From the NCBI GenBank assembly GCA_021772015.1, contig JAETNS010000001.1, positions 207,462 to 271,461 on the forward strand: a DNA stretch of 64,000 nt. The letters run 5' to 3'. Of the stretch, positions 29,541 through 37,177 are shown piece after piece. Numbering within the stretch: the first letter of the stretch is position 1; each line of letters opens with the position of its first letter. The notes beneath the pieces are model-generated. The model searched no databases and was not told the DNA's origin. It saw only the letters and a list, made by a program, of their open reading frames with translations. The position numbers were made by a program, and so were the translations under genes. The stretch comes from Prevotellaceae bacterium. GTDB lineage: Bacteria > Bacteroidota > Bacteroidia > Bacteroidales > Muribaculaceae.

Positions 29541-31016
29541 TTATCTATGTATGGTTGTCAGGATTTTTTCATGCATTGAGGCTGCGGCGTGGCGGCCGTC
29601 GCCCATGGCGAGTATCACTGTAGCACCCCCCCTGACGATGTCGCCGCCGGCATACAGCATCGGGACGGTTGTCTCCAAGGTCTCGTCGTTGACCACCAGG
29701 GTGCCTCGGCGGGTGACATCCAGTCCCGATATCGAATCGGGGATAAGGGGATTGGGGGAGACTCCGACGCTCACTATCACCTCGTCTACGGCGACTTCGG
29801 TTATGTCTCCATCGACAGGGACGGGAGACCGTCGACCCGACGCGTCCGGCTCGCCAAGCTCCATGCGCTGGAGACGCATCGCCCTTACGCGGCCTTTGTC
29901 ATCGGCGAGATATTCGACCGGATTGTGGAGGGTCAGGAATTTGACACCCTCCTCCTTGGCATGGCGTACCTCCTCGACACGGGCCGGCATTTCAGCTTCT
30001 GAACGCCGGTATACTATATAGACCTCCTCAGCTCCCATGCGGCGGGCGGTGCGGCATGAATCCATCGCTGTGTTTCCTCCACCGATGACCGCCACCCGTT
30101 TTCCCCTGATAACCGGGGTCGCCCATCCGGGTCGGCCTGCGCCCATGAGGTTCACCCTTGTCAGGTATTCATTGCTTGACATGACCCCGATATAGTTCTC
30201 GCCCGGGATTCCCATGAAACGGGGCAGCCCGGCACCGGAGGCTACGAATATTCCCTTGAAACCTTGCTGTACAAGATCTTCATAGGAGAGTGTCTTGCCT
30301 ATAACGCAATCGGTGGTGAATTCAACTCCGGCATCGCGTAACTGTTTGATTTCGGCATCGACAATTTCGTTGGGGAGTCGAAATTCAGGAATACCGTATT
30401 TCAGCACTCCTCCTATTTCATGCAATGCCTCGAAGACATGTACAGAGTAGCCCAGACGGATCATCTCTCCGGCGAAGGAGAGAGAAGCAGGGCCTGATCC
30501 GACCACGGCGATCTTTATTCCGCTGGATTCGGCATGACCTGATTCTTCCCCGACGGATCTCTTGCAGGCGTGGTCTGCGGCGAAGCGTTCGAGATATCCG
30601 ATGGCCACGGGTTCGCGCCCGGTTTTATTGTAGATGCATTTCGACTCGCATTGTCTTTCCTGTGGGCATACACGTCCGCAGACAGCGGGAAGGGCGGAGG
30701 TCTCTTTCAAGACGGCGGCGGCATCTTCGATATTGCCACGCTCGATGTTCTTGATGAATCCCGGTATGTTGATGGAGACCGGACATCCGGTCACACATTG
30801 GGGATCAGGACAATCAAGGCAGCGGGTGGCCTCGATGAGGGCTTCATCATGAGTGAGCCCTTGGTTTACCTCCTCGTTGCAGGTGACGCGGTAGTCGGGG
30901 GACAATTCGGTCATCTTTACGCGTGGAATCGCCATGCGCTCTTTGGCCGTATGTGATTTTCTAAGCTCCTCGCGCCATTGCGCGTCGCGTGGAGATATGG
31001 TGGTTTGATTGTGCAT
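29541..31016 (-). CDS. NfnB/GltD-type NADPH oxidoreductase, large subunit
   Basis: 491 residues from the ATG at 31016; a TTG at 31040, overlapping the stop of the upstream gene, is the alternative start. The N-terminal iron-sulfur part has two Cys-rich blocks ('CLDCPDPQCVTGCP' and 'CGRVCPQERQCESKC'). Then come the FAD-binding 'VVGSGPASLSFAGEM' and NADPH-binding 'VIGGGNTAMDSCR' motifs. This is the flavoprotein seen in glutamate synthase small chains and in the ferredoxin-NADP transhydrogenase NfnAB. No glutamate synthase large subunit is nearby, and the partner gene immediately upstream is NfnA/SudB-like, so the two-subunit Nfn or sulfide-dehydrogenase type is the better reading. Confidence 0.88.
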   Translation of the reverse strand: MHNQTTISPRDAQWREELRKSHTAKERMAIPRVKMTELSPDYRVTCNEEVNQGLTHDEALIEATRCLDCPDPQCVTGCPVSINIPGFIKNIERGNIEDAAAVLKETSALPAVCGRVCPQERQCESKCIYNKTGREPVAIGYLERFAADHACKRSVGEESGHAESSGIKIAVVGSGPASLSFAGEMIRLGYSVHVFEALHEIGGVLKYGIPEFRLPNEIVDAEIKQLRDAGVEFTTDCVIGKTLSYEDLVQQGFKGIFVASGAGLPRFMGIPGENYIGVMSSNEYLTRVNLMGAGRPGWATPVIRGKRVAVIGGGNTAMDSCRTARRMGAEEVYIVYRRSEAEMPARVEEVRHAKEEGVKFLTLHNPVEYLADDKGRVRAMRLQRMELGEPDASGRRSPVPVDGDITEVAVDEVIVSVGVSPNPLIPDSISGLDVTRRGTLVVNDETLETTVPMLYAGGDIVRGGATVILAMGDGRHAAASMHEKILTTIHR

Positions 31017-31036
31017 CGGGTTCTGGATAAGTTGTG

Positions 31037-31816
31037 TCAATAAGAGCGCAGGCGCATCAGCATTTCATCGAAATCGACCTGGTGTGCGTCGAATTCCGGG
31101 CCGTCAACGCATACGAATTTCATTTTGCCGCCGACAGTGACGCGACAGGCCCCACACATTCCGGTCCCGTCAACCATTATGGTGTTAAGGGAACAGATGG
31201 TCGGCACATTATATTTCGCTGTCAGCAGGCTTACGAATTTCATCATTATAGCCGGGCCGATCGTGCAGACAAGGTCTACATTCTCACGGTTTATGACATC
31301 CTCCAACCCGTTTGTCACGAGTCCTTTGTTGCCGTAGCTGCCGTCGTCAGTCATAATTATTACCTCGTCAGATGATTCTCTGACCTGGTCTTCGAGGATG
31401 ATGAGGTCTTTGGAGCGGGCAGCAAGGATTGATATGACTTTGTTGCCTGCGGCTTTCATGGCCCGCAGTATGGGCAGGAGAGGAGCGACACCTACTCCGC
31501 CTCCGCAGCAGACCACTGTGCCGTAATTCTTGATTTCTGTAGCTTTGCCCAATGGTCCGACAACATCGTGGAGGTATTCTCCAGGCTCTTTGGTGCAGAT
31601 CTCGGCTGTAGATTCACCGATGGCTTGGACGACAAGTGTGACAGTACCGCGTCGTGTGTCCGCGTCGGCGATAGTCAGGGGTATACGTTCTCCTTTCTCG
31701 TTGGGGATGACAATGACGAAATGTCCCGGTTTGCGTGCGCGGGCAATCATCGGAGCCTCCACGACGAGCTTGACAACTTTTTCCGAGAAATGCTCTTTTT
31801 CTAATATTTTATTCAT
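31037..31816 (-). CDS. NfnA/SudB-type FAD/NAD and 2Fe-2S subunit
   Basis: 259 residues from the ATG at 31816 ('MNKILEKEHFSEKV'). The frame is open another 48 codons upstream, but that part overlaps the tRNA-Leu gene and its terminator and is surely not translated. A ferredoxin-reductase fold is visible: flavin-binding 'RKPGHFVIVIP' and 'RIPLTIAD', nucleotide-binding 'CCGGGVGVAPLLPI', and a C-terminal Cys cluster 'GMCGACRVTVGG' plus 'FVCVDGPEFD' for 2Fe-2S. It pairs with the NfnB-like subunit just downstream to move electrons between NAD(P)H and ferredoxin. The pathway assignment is from family and context. Confidence 0.88.
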   Translation of the reverse strand: MNKILEKEHFSEKVVKLVVEAPMIARARKPGHFVIVIPNEKGERIPLTIADADTRRGTVTLVVQAIGESTAEICTKEPGEYLHDVVGPLGKATEIKNYGTVVCCGGGVGVAPLLPILRAMKAAGNKVISILAARSKDLIILEDQVRESSDEVIIMTDDGSYGNKGLVTNGLEDVINRENVDLVCTIGPAIMMKFVSLLTAKYNVPTICSLNTIMVDGTGMCGACRVTVGGKMKFVCVDGPEFDAHQVDFDEMLMRLRSY

Positions 31817-31873
31817 ATATACGGCTGAGTGGGCGTTTGGCTTCCAGGGTATGACGGGCCAGCCCGCTAAAAC

Positions 31874-31899
31874 AAGGGACGCAGCTTGCTGCGTCCCTT
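31874..31899 (-). terminator. Terminator of the tRNA-Leu gene
   Basis: AAGGGACGCAGC/GCTGCGTCCCTT forms a 12-bp perfect stem with a two-base loop; on the minus strand it is followed by GTTTTAG. It separates the tRNA from the Nfn genes. Confidence 0.75.
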
Positions 31900-31921
31900 T
31901 CAGGTGATAATGTATGTTGAG

Positions 31922-32003
31922 TGCGCAGGGGGGGACTCGAACCCCCACGACCGAAGTCACCAGATCCTAAGTCTGGCGCGGCTACCAATTACGCCACTTG
32001 CGC
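31922..32003 (-). tRNA. tRNA-Leu (UAG)
   Basis: 82 nt on the minus strand. The anticodon arm CCAGA-CTTAGGA-TCTGG gives UAG, reading CUA-type leucine codons. A long variable arm (TGACTTCGGTCGT) is typical of class II tRNA-Leu. The acceptor stem pairs with one A-C mismatch at position 6-67; T-arm GGGGG-TTCGAGT-CCCCC is perfect. No CCA is encoded. Confidence 0.95.
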
Positions 32004-32047
32004 GATACTTTGCCCTCGGGCCGTCTTGTCAAAGGCCACTTCGGAGG

Positions 32048-32078
32048 CAAAGGTAATAATTATTTTGGAGAAATCAAG
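32048..32078 (-). promoter_or_regulatory. Promoter of tRNA-Leu
   Basis: TACCTTTG on the minus strand (32055-32048) with CTTG in place of TTTG 19 bases upstream. The start would be near 32041, some 38 bases before the tRNA. Confidence 0.65.
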
Positions 32079-32092
32079 ATAATGTCGCAGGA

Positions 32093-33280
32093 TTATTTGA
32101 TAATTCCGTGCTTGCGGAATACCTTTTCGATTTTCTCCAATGCGAATTCCACCTGCTCCTTGGTGTGGGTCGCCATCAGAGAGAAGCGGATCAATGTGTC
32201 CTGGGGAGCGACTGCGGGAGTTACGACGGGGTTTACAAAGAGCCCTTCATCGAAAAGGTCACGGGTCACAGTGTAGGTTTTGTAGTCGTCGCGTATGAAG
32301 AGGGGGATGATCGGAGTGGTTGTGTTTCCGATCTCGCAGCCCATCTGGCGGAAGCCGTCAAGGGCGAATTCCGTGATCTTCCAGAGGTTTTCCTGACGTT
32401 CCGGCTCCTCGATCATAAGGTCTATGGCTTTCAGTGCGGCCGCCGTCGAGGCCGGAGTTATGGATGCCGTGAAGATATAAGAACGGGAGTGATGGCGGAG
32501 GTAGTTGGTGATCTCCTTGTCTGTGGCGATGAAGCCGCCGAGCGATGCGAACGACTTTGAGAAGGTGCCCATTATGAGATCCACATCTTTTGTCACGCCG
32601 AAATGGTCGCATGTGCCGCGCCCTCCTTTACCGAATACTCCGATGCCGTGGGCTTCGTCTACCATGACGGCTGCGTCGTATTTCTTTGCCAGGCGGACGA
32701 TTTCCGGAAGGTTTGCCACATCGCCTTCCATTGAGAACACTCCGTCGGTCACGATGAGCTTCACTTTGTCAGGCTCGCAACGTTGGAGCTGCTTTTCAAG
32801 CGACTCCATGTCGTTGTGCTTGTATTTGAGGCATGTGGAGAAGCTCAGGCGGCGCCCTTCGATGATAGACGCGTGATCCTGCTCGTCATAGATCACATAG
32901 TCCTCGCGGCCGGTGAGGCAGGAGACCACGCCGAGGTTGACTTCAAAGCCGGTGGAATATATCATGACATCCTCCTTGCCGATATATTCGGCTATGCGGC
33001 GTTCGAGCTTCTTGTGAAGGTCGAGGGTGCCGTTGAGGAATGGAGAGCCGGCGCAGCCGGTGCCGTATTTGCGGGTAGCCTCGATGGCGGCTTCCTTGAT
33101 GCGTGGGTCGCTGACGAGTCCGGAATAGCAGTTTGACCCGAACATCAGGACCTTGCGGCCGTTGATGATCACCTCCGGTTCCTGCTCGCTCTCAATGGCG
33201 CGGAAATAAGGATATACGCCGGCGGCCTTGGCCTGCTGTGGCGCGGTGTATTTGGCTAATTTGGCTTGAAGCAACTTCAT
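32093..33280 (-). CDS. spt: Serine palmitoyltransferase
   Basis: 395 residues from the ATG at 33280 ('MKLLQAKLAKYTAPQ'); the open frame upstream holds the promoter instead. It is an alpha-oxoamine synthase: PLP lysine in 'GTFSKSFASLGGF', the Asp of 'VMVDEAHGIGVFG' and the glycine-rich 'YGTGCAGSPFLNGT'. Bacterial enzymes with this profile condense serine with palmitoyl-CoA to 3-ketodihydrosphingosine, the first step of sphingolipid synthesis, a hallmark of gut Bacteroidales. The related KBL and BioF enzymes share the fold; the isolated position (no tdh or bio genes) and length favour Spt. Confidence 0.87.
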   Translation of the reverse strand: MKLLQAKLAKYTAPQQAKAAGVYPYFRAIESEQEPEVIINGRKVLMFGSNCYSGLVSDPRIKEAAIEATRKYGTGCAGSPFLNGTLDLHKKLERRIAEYIGKEDVMIYSTGFEVNLGVVSCLTGREDYVIYDEQDHASIIEGRRLSFSTCLKYKHNDMESLEKQLQRCEPDKVKLIVTDGVFSMEGDVANLPEIVRLAKKYDAAVMVDEAHGIGVFGKGGRGTCDHFGVTKDVDLIMGTFSKSFASLGGFIATDKEITNYLRHHSRSYIFTASITPASTAAALKAIDLMIEEPERQENLWKITEFALDGFRQMGCEIGNTTTPIIPLFIRDDYKTYTVTRDLFDEGLFVNPVVTPAVAPQDTLIRFSLMATHTKEQVEFALEKIEKVFRKHGIIK

Positions 33281-33397
33281 AGCTTGTGGTAAATTGACTT
33301 TTTCCTTGTGGCGTATGGGGGATGGATGTCTGTGACTTACAGCGAAAGATCCCGCAGGTAATGGTACTGTTTTTGGAGAGGAAACCAATTCAGCCGA

Positions 33398-33432
33398 CAA
33401 AGTTAGTGATTTTTGCCGAAATAACCGGCAAA
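33398..33432 (-). promoter_or_regulatory. Probable promoter of spt
   Basis: TAACTTTG on the minus strand (33405-33398); TTTG lies 23 bases upstream (33432-33429), slightly longer than ideal. Confidence 0.55.
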
Positions 33433-33435
33433 AAT

Positions 33436-33480
33436 CATAAAAAAAGAATAAGTTCCCGACAAAATCGCCGGGAACTTATC
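33436..33480 (-). terminator. Terminator of the large GH13 gene
   Basis: ATAAGTTCCCG pairs with CGGGAACTTAT (33448-33458 with 33469-33479); on the minus strand it is followed by TTCTTTTTTTATG. It lies 83 bases beyond the stop at 33563. Confidence 0.88.
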
Positions 33481-33562
33481 TGTTATGGTTTCAGAAAAGG
33501 GGGTGGAAAGCGGAATGCAAGATTTAGCGTGTGATCATGATTCCGCTTGCCGTAGCCGGGAA

Positions 33563-36500
33563 TCAGTAGATGTGGATCTTCTGTACCTTGTTGCCCTTAC
33601 GCATGATGTAGAAGCCGGGAGTGGGGTTTTCTACACGGATACCCTGGATGTTGTAATATTCCACGGGCTCGTCGTCTATGTCGTAGAAGTTGTCTTCGAC
33701 TGAAGAGGAGTAAACGCCGCCATCCTCGAAGTTGCGGTTGCCGGTACCCTTGTAGATATGGTTGTGGATCGGGGTAACGTCGTTGGTCTGGTCACCGTTG
33801 CCGTTGTTGAAGACAACACCTTCGGTGCCGGTGGGGCAGGTGTACATGTATATGTTGGCTGCGATCTTCTGCATGTCGGCACCGGGCCATGTGGTGGCGT
33901 TTACAGACCAATGGTGGATCTTGACGGAGCTCCAGTTTGTCACGGAGTTGTCGTAATATACCGTCAGGCCTTCCGGTTCGGGCTGCTTCTCGATTTTCTT
34001 GAAGGTGACGCTTCCCGTCTTGGTCTCGGTGGCGCTGGAGGCGCTCCATGTAACTGTCACGGTCTCTCCTACAGCCATTCCTGCGCCGAGGGTGAAGTTG
34101 GCGGAGCCGTTGATCGAGATCTGCTGGCCGTTGCCGATCTTGTACCATGCGGAGGTGGCGTTCTGCGCGGTGGCTGTCACGGAAACGTTGTCGACGAACT
34201 CGCCGCCGTTGGGTGAGAATTTAACCACGGGAGACTTGGTGACATTGACATTGATCTTGGAGGCGTTCGAGCCGCCGTCGTATTCAAAGTAGGTGTCTTC
34301 GGTGATGCCGTCGATGTCGCCGGTCTGTGATCCGTTGCGGTTGAAGATCACGCTTACGGTCTCCTGGTCGTCGATGGATGCGTAATAGAATTTGCGGCCA
34401 TCGACAGTCACGGTCTCGGTAAGGGCCTTGCCGGGCCATGCTCCGAGAAGGTCAGATGCCCCGGTTGCCCACGCGTAGAGGTTTGTGCCGGATATGTCGG
34501 CTCCATCCTTGCCGGTCACATAGATTGTTATGGAGGCGTTGGGGTCGATTTTCTTGTAGGTCGCTTTGCCGGTGTAGGCTGTGCCGTCAGCGGCTTTTGC
34601 CTCCCAGGAAACTGAGACGGTCTCGCCGTAGCTCATGTTCGCGCCGATGGTGAATGAGGAGGTGTCGCCCTTGGTGAGGTTGACTTTCTGCTGCCCTTCA
34701 ACCTGATACCAACCGGAAACGGCTCCTACGGTGAGGGATGCGGTGACGGTGAGAGTCTCGGTCTTGAAGCTGCCGCCCATGGGGCTGAAGGTCACACCTG
34801 CGGTCTCGTCGATGGCATCTTCCTTGGTGTAGAAGTGATCTGTTCCGGGATCTGTGGCAGTGGGTTTGCCACCTTGAGCTACGGGGCTGGTGGAGTAGAT
34901 GAACTTGCCGTCTTCAACAACCTTGCCGCCTTTCCAGTCTTTTACGAGCACGCGGAGCTGACCTTGGCTTTTGGGCGCGTCAACAGTGATTGATCCGCCC
35001 CCCTGATAGGTCTTGCCGGTAACGATGTCGGTGTAGGTCCCGGCGGGAACGTTGCTGAATGTGGCGCCGCCGTTGACGGCTACAAGAACGTATGATTCAT
35101 TTTTGTAAGCACGTTTGAATGCCCATCCGCCGTTTGCCGAGCAACCGTCGAAGGTATACTGTCCTTTGCGGAGGGCGGGGACAGCAGCGCGGATCTTGTT
35201 AAGCTGCTGGATATGGTGGGCAAGGTCACCTTTGAGGGTGCTGGCCACCTGGCCGCTGGCTGTGTACTGGGCGAAGTCGCTGGCCGATACGGAGCCTTCG
35301 AGATAATGGCCGAAGTATGCGCGGCCTGTGTCATTGAGGGCGGTGCTCATGCCGTCGTCGATAATCTTTCCTGCCTGGAATTCAACCTCGGAGCCGTAGT
35401 AGAGACAGGGGATGCCTCGGAAAGTGAACATCCATGAGAGGTTCTCGGCCCACTGGGCTGTGCCGCCGTTGAAACGTATGCCGTCGTTGGGGCCGGGGCC
35501 ATAGTCGTGGGAATCAACATACACTACATTGAAAGAAGCGTCGTTGTAATAATTGTCTTGCCTGAAATACTGCTGTATCTCACCTACGCTCTTGAAGCTG
35601 TAGTGGACCGGAAAGTCAATGACATTCAGCCCGGAAGCTTGGGAATAATCAGGCTCATGCCAGGCTCCGTTCTGCAGCAGGGCGTTGTTTGAACGGGGCT
35701 TGTCTTTAGTGTCCTTTTCGCAGACAGCCATAGGCCCGACGGGTGTGTCATGGCCTTCCGGAAGATTCTGTTGCCGCCACCATGCGGGGTCGCCATTGAA
35801 TTCGTCAAGTAAAGACTGGTCTGACTTCCAAGTGTAGAAGTAGCTTGAGAGGTTTGGCTGGTCGCGGTATACAACGGTTCCCTGGTAACGCTGGCAAACC
35901 TCGCCGAACATGTAGAAGGGGGCGTTATTGAGTCGCTTGCTCTTGTGTTTTTCTCCGAGAGCCTGGAACTGGGGGATGAACTGCTTGTTGAATGTCAGCG
36001 GGGAGATGTGGCCGGATGTGTCGATACGGAACGCGTCAACGCCCATTTCGATGAATTTGCCGTAGCATTCAACCACATATTGAGCCACTGCGTCGTTCTC
36101 GGTGTTAAGGTCGACACAGTCACCTGCGATCTGGCCCCACCAACGGTTGGGAAGGTCCCAGTTCCAGCCTGTGCCGTAATGATGATAGTAGTTGTTGGAC
36201 TCGTACTGGGGGTTCTTGAAATATTTCCACCGCTCGCTGTATTGGGTCTTGGAGCCTTCGTTGGGAAGTTTCCAGTAATCCCTGCCGCCGAGTTTGTCAT
36301 CGGGGATCATCGAGAACTCGATGTTGGCCTGGTTGCGGATGTTCTGGTTACGTGTGAAAAGATGGTTGAGTTTTGCCTCGCCGAAATTTCCGGTGTGCTG
36401 CAGCACCACGTCAAGCACGATTTTCAAGCCTTTGGCGTGGGCGGCATCGATGAGATCCTGGAATTTGACATCTTTTTCCGAACCCCATTCGGTGCGGCTC

Positions 36501-36868
36501 TCGTAACGCAGGTCTACTGTCGACATGTCCATCGCATGGTAGCCGTGGTAGTCGATACCCGAGCCGTTCTGTACGATCGGGGTGATCCAGATCGCGGTGA
36601 ATCCGAGCGCTTTGATGTAGTCGAGCTTCTCGATAAGACCGGCGAAGTCGCCTCGCCATGCGGGGTCTTTTGTCCTGATCTGCTGATCCTGCTTGTCCCA
36701 GGTGCAGACATTGTTCATCGGGTCTCCGTCATAGAAACGGGTCGTCATGGCGAAGTAAATAGTCTCGTCGCGGAAGTCCGTGCGGTCTCCCACGAAAGTC
36801 GCGGCCATCGAGGGCATTGCCACCAGCATGGCAATGGCCATAATGAGCCATTGTGTCAACTTTCTCAT
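33563..36868 (-). CDS. Modular GH13 amylase with duplicated binding modules
   Basis: 1101 residues, secreted (signal peptide 1-23). The GH13 catalytic domain spans about 30-570: 'DVVLQHTGN', nucleophile D283 in 'AFRIDTSGH', acid/base E323 in 'MFGEVCQ' and D455 in 'VDSHDYG'. After a beta domain come two copies of a pair: a chitobiase-like sandwich ('FSPMGGSF' at about 705; 'FSPNGGEF' at about 895) and a starch-binding CBM26-like module ('ITIYVTGKDG' at about 793; 'LTVYYDNSVTNWSSV' at about 985). The last 40 residues ('YYNIQGIRVENPTPGFYIMR') resemble the type IX sorting tail. Probable role: surface degradation of starch, with extra grip on the granule. Confidence 0.93.
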   Translation of the reverse strand: MRKLTQWLIMAIAMLVAMPSMAATFVGDRTDFRDETIYFAMTTRFYDGDPMNNVCTWDKQDQQIRTKDPAWRGDFAGLIEKLDYIKALGFTAIWITPIVQNGSGIDYHGYHAMDMSTVDLRYESRTEWGSEKDVKFQDLIDAAHAKGLKIVLDVVLQHTGNFGEAKLNHLFTRNQNIRNQANIEFSMIPDDKLGGRDYWKLPNEGSKTQYSERWKYFKNPQYESNNYYHHYGTGWNWDLPNRWWGQIAGDCVDLNTENDAVAQYVVECYGKFIEMGVDAFRIDTSGHISPLTFNKQFIPQFQALGEKHKSKRLNNAPFYMFGEVCQRYQGTVVYRDQPNLSSYFYTWKSDQSLLDEFNGDPAWWRQQNLPEGHDTPVGPMAVCEKDTKDKPRSNNALLQNGAWHEPDYSQASGLNVIDFPVHYSFKSVGEIQQYFRQDNYYNDASFNVVYVDSHDYGPGPNDGIRFNGGTAQWAENLSWMFTFRGIPCLYYGSEVEFQAGKIIDDGMSTALNDTGRAYFGHYLEGSVSASDFAQYTASGQVASTLKGDLAHHIQQLNKIRAAVPALRKGQYTFDGCSANGGWAFKRAYKNESYVLVAVNGGATFSNVPAGTYTDIVTGKTYQGGGSITVDAPKSQGQLRVLVKDWKGGKVVEDGKFIYSTSPVAQGGKPTATDPGTDHFYTKEDAIDETAGVTFSPMGGSFKTETLTVTASLTVGAVSGWYQVEGQQKVNLTKGDTSSFTIGANMSYGETVSVSWEAKAADGTAYTGKATYKKIDPNASITIYVTGKDGADISGTNLYAWATGASDLLGAWPGKALTETVTVDGRKFYYASIDDQETVSVIFNRNGSQTGDIDGITEDTYFEYDGGSNASKINVNVTKSPVVKFSPNGGEFVDNVSVTATAQNATSAWYKIGNGQQISINGSANFTLGAGMAVGETVTVTWSASSATETKTGSVTFKKIEKQPEPEGLTVYYDNSVTNWSSVKIHHWSVNATTWPGADMQKIAANIYMYTCPTGTEGVVFNNGNGDQTNDVTPIHNHIYKGTGNRNFEDGGVYSSSVEDNFYDIDDEPVEYYNIQGIRVENPTPGFYIMRKGNKVQKIHIY

Positions 36869-36982
36869 TCTCAGAGGATGGTTAATAGATTAATGGTTGA
36901 GATAAATGTAAGTAACGATAGATGATATGGAGCCGCCATTGAAAGGCGACTTCAAAAAATGAATAAGAATCAAAATTCGCCG

Positions 36983-37016
36983 CAAAGGTACTGATAAATG
37001 CTAAAAATAACGCAAA
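36983..37016 (-). promoter_or_regulatory. Promoter of the large GH13 gene
   Basis: On the minus strand TTTG (37016-37013), 22-base spacer, TACCTTTG (36990-36983); a leader of roughly 110 bases precedes the ATG at 36868. Apart from this and the next terminator I see nothing in the 309-base gap 36869-37177. Confidence 0.7.
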
Positions 37017-37098
37017 AAGGACATATGTTTAAAAACATAGTTGAGCGGCCGCGATATTATGCGGGGCTGATCATTTCATGGACGTATAAACAAGAAGA

Positions 37099-37135
37099 CC
37101 GGGGATGGATCGTGTCTTTCGCGTTCCACTCCCGG
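37099..37135 (-). terminator. Possible terminator of dcp
   Basis: CCGGGGATGGA against TCCACTCCCGG gives an imperfect 11-bp stem; the minus-strand tail TCTTCTTGTTTATA is T-rich. It lies 42 bases after the stop at 37178. Confidence 0.5.
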
Positions 37136-37177
37136 CCTTGCAAATCGGTATGTTGAAAAAACGTTGTGGCTGTAGGA

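Noticed and set aside
31817..31960. N-terminal extension of the NfnA-like protein
   Set aside because: It runs through the tRNA-Leu gene and its terminator; the ATG at 31816 gives a normal N-terminus.
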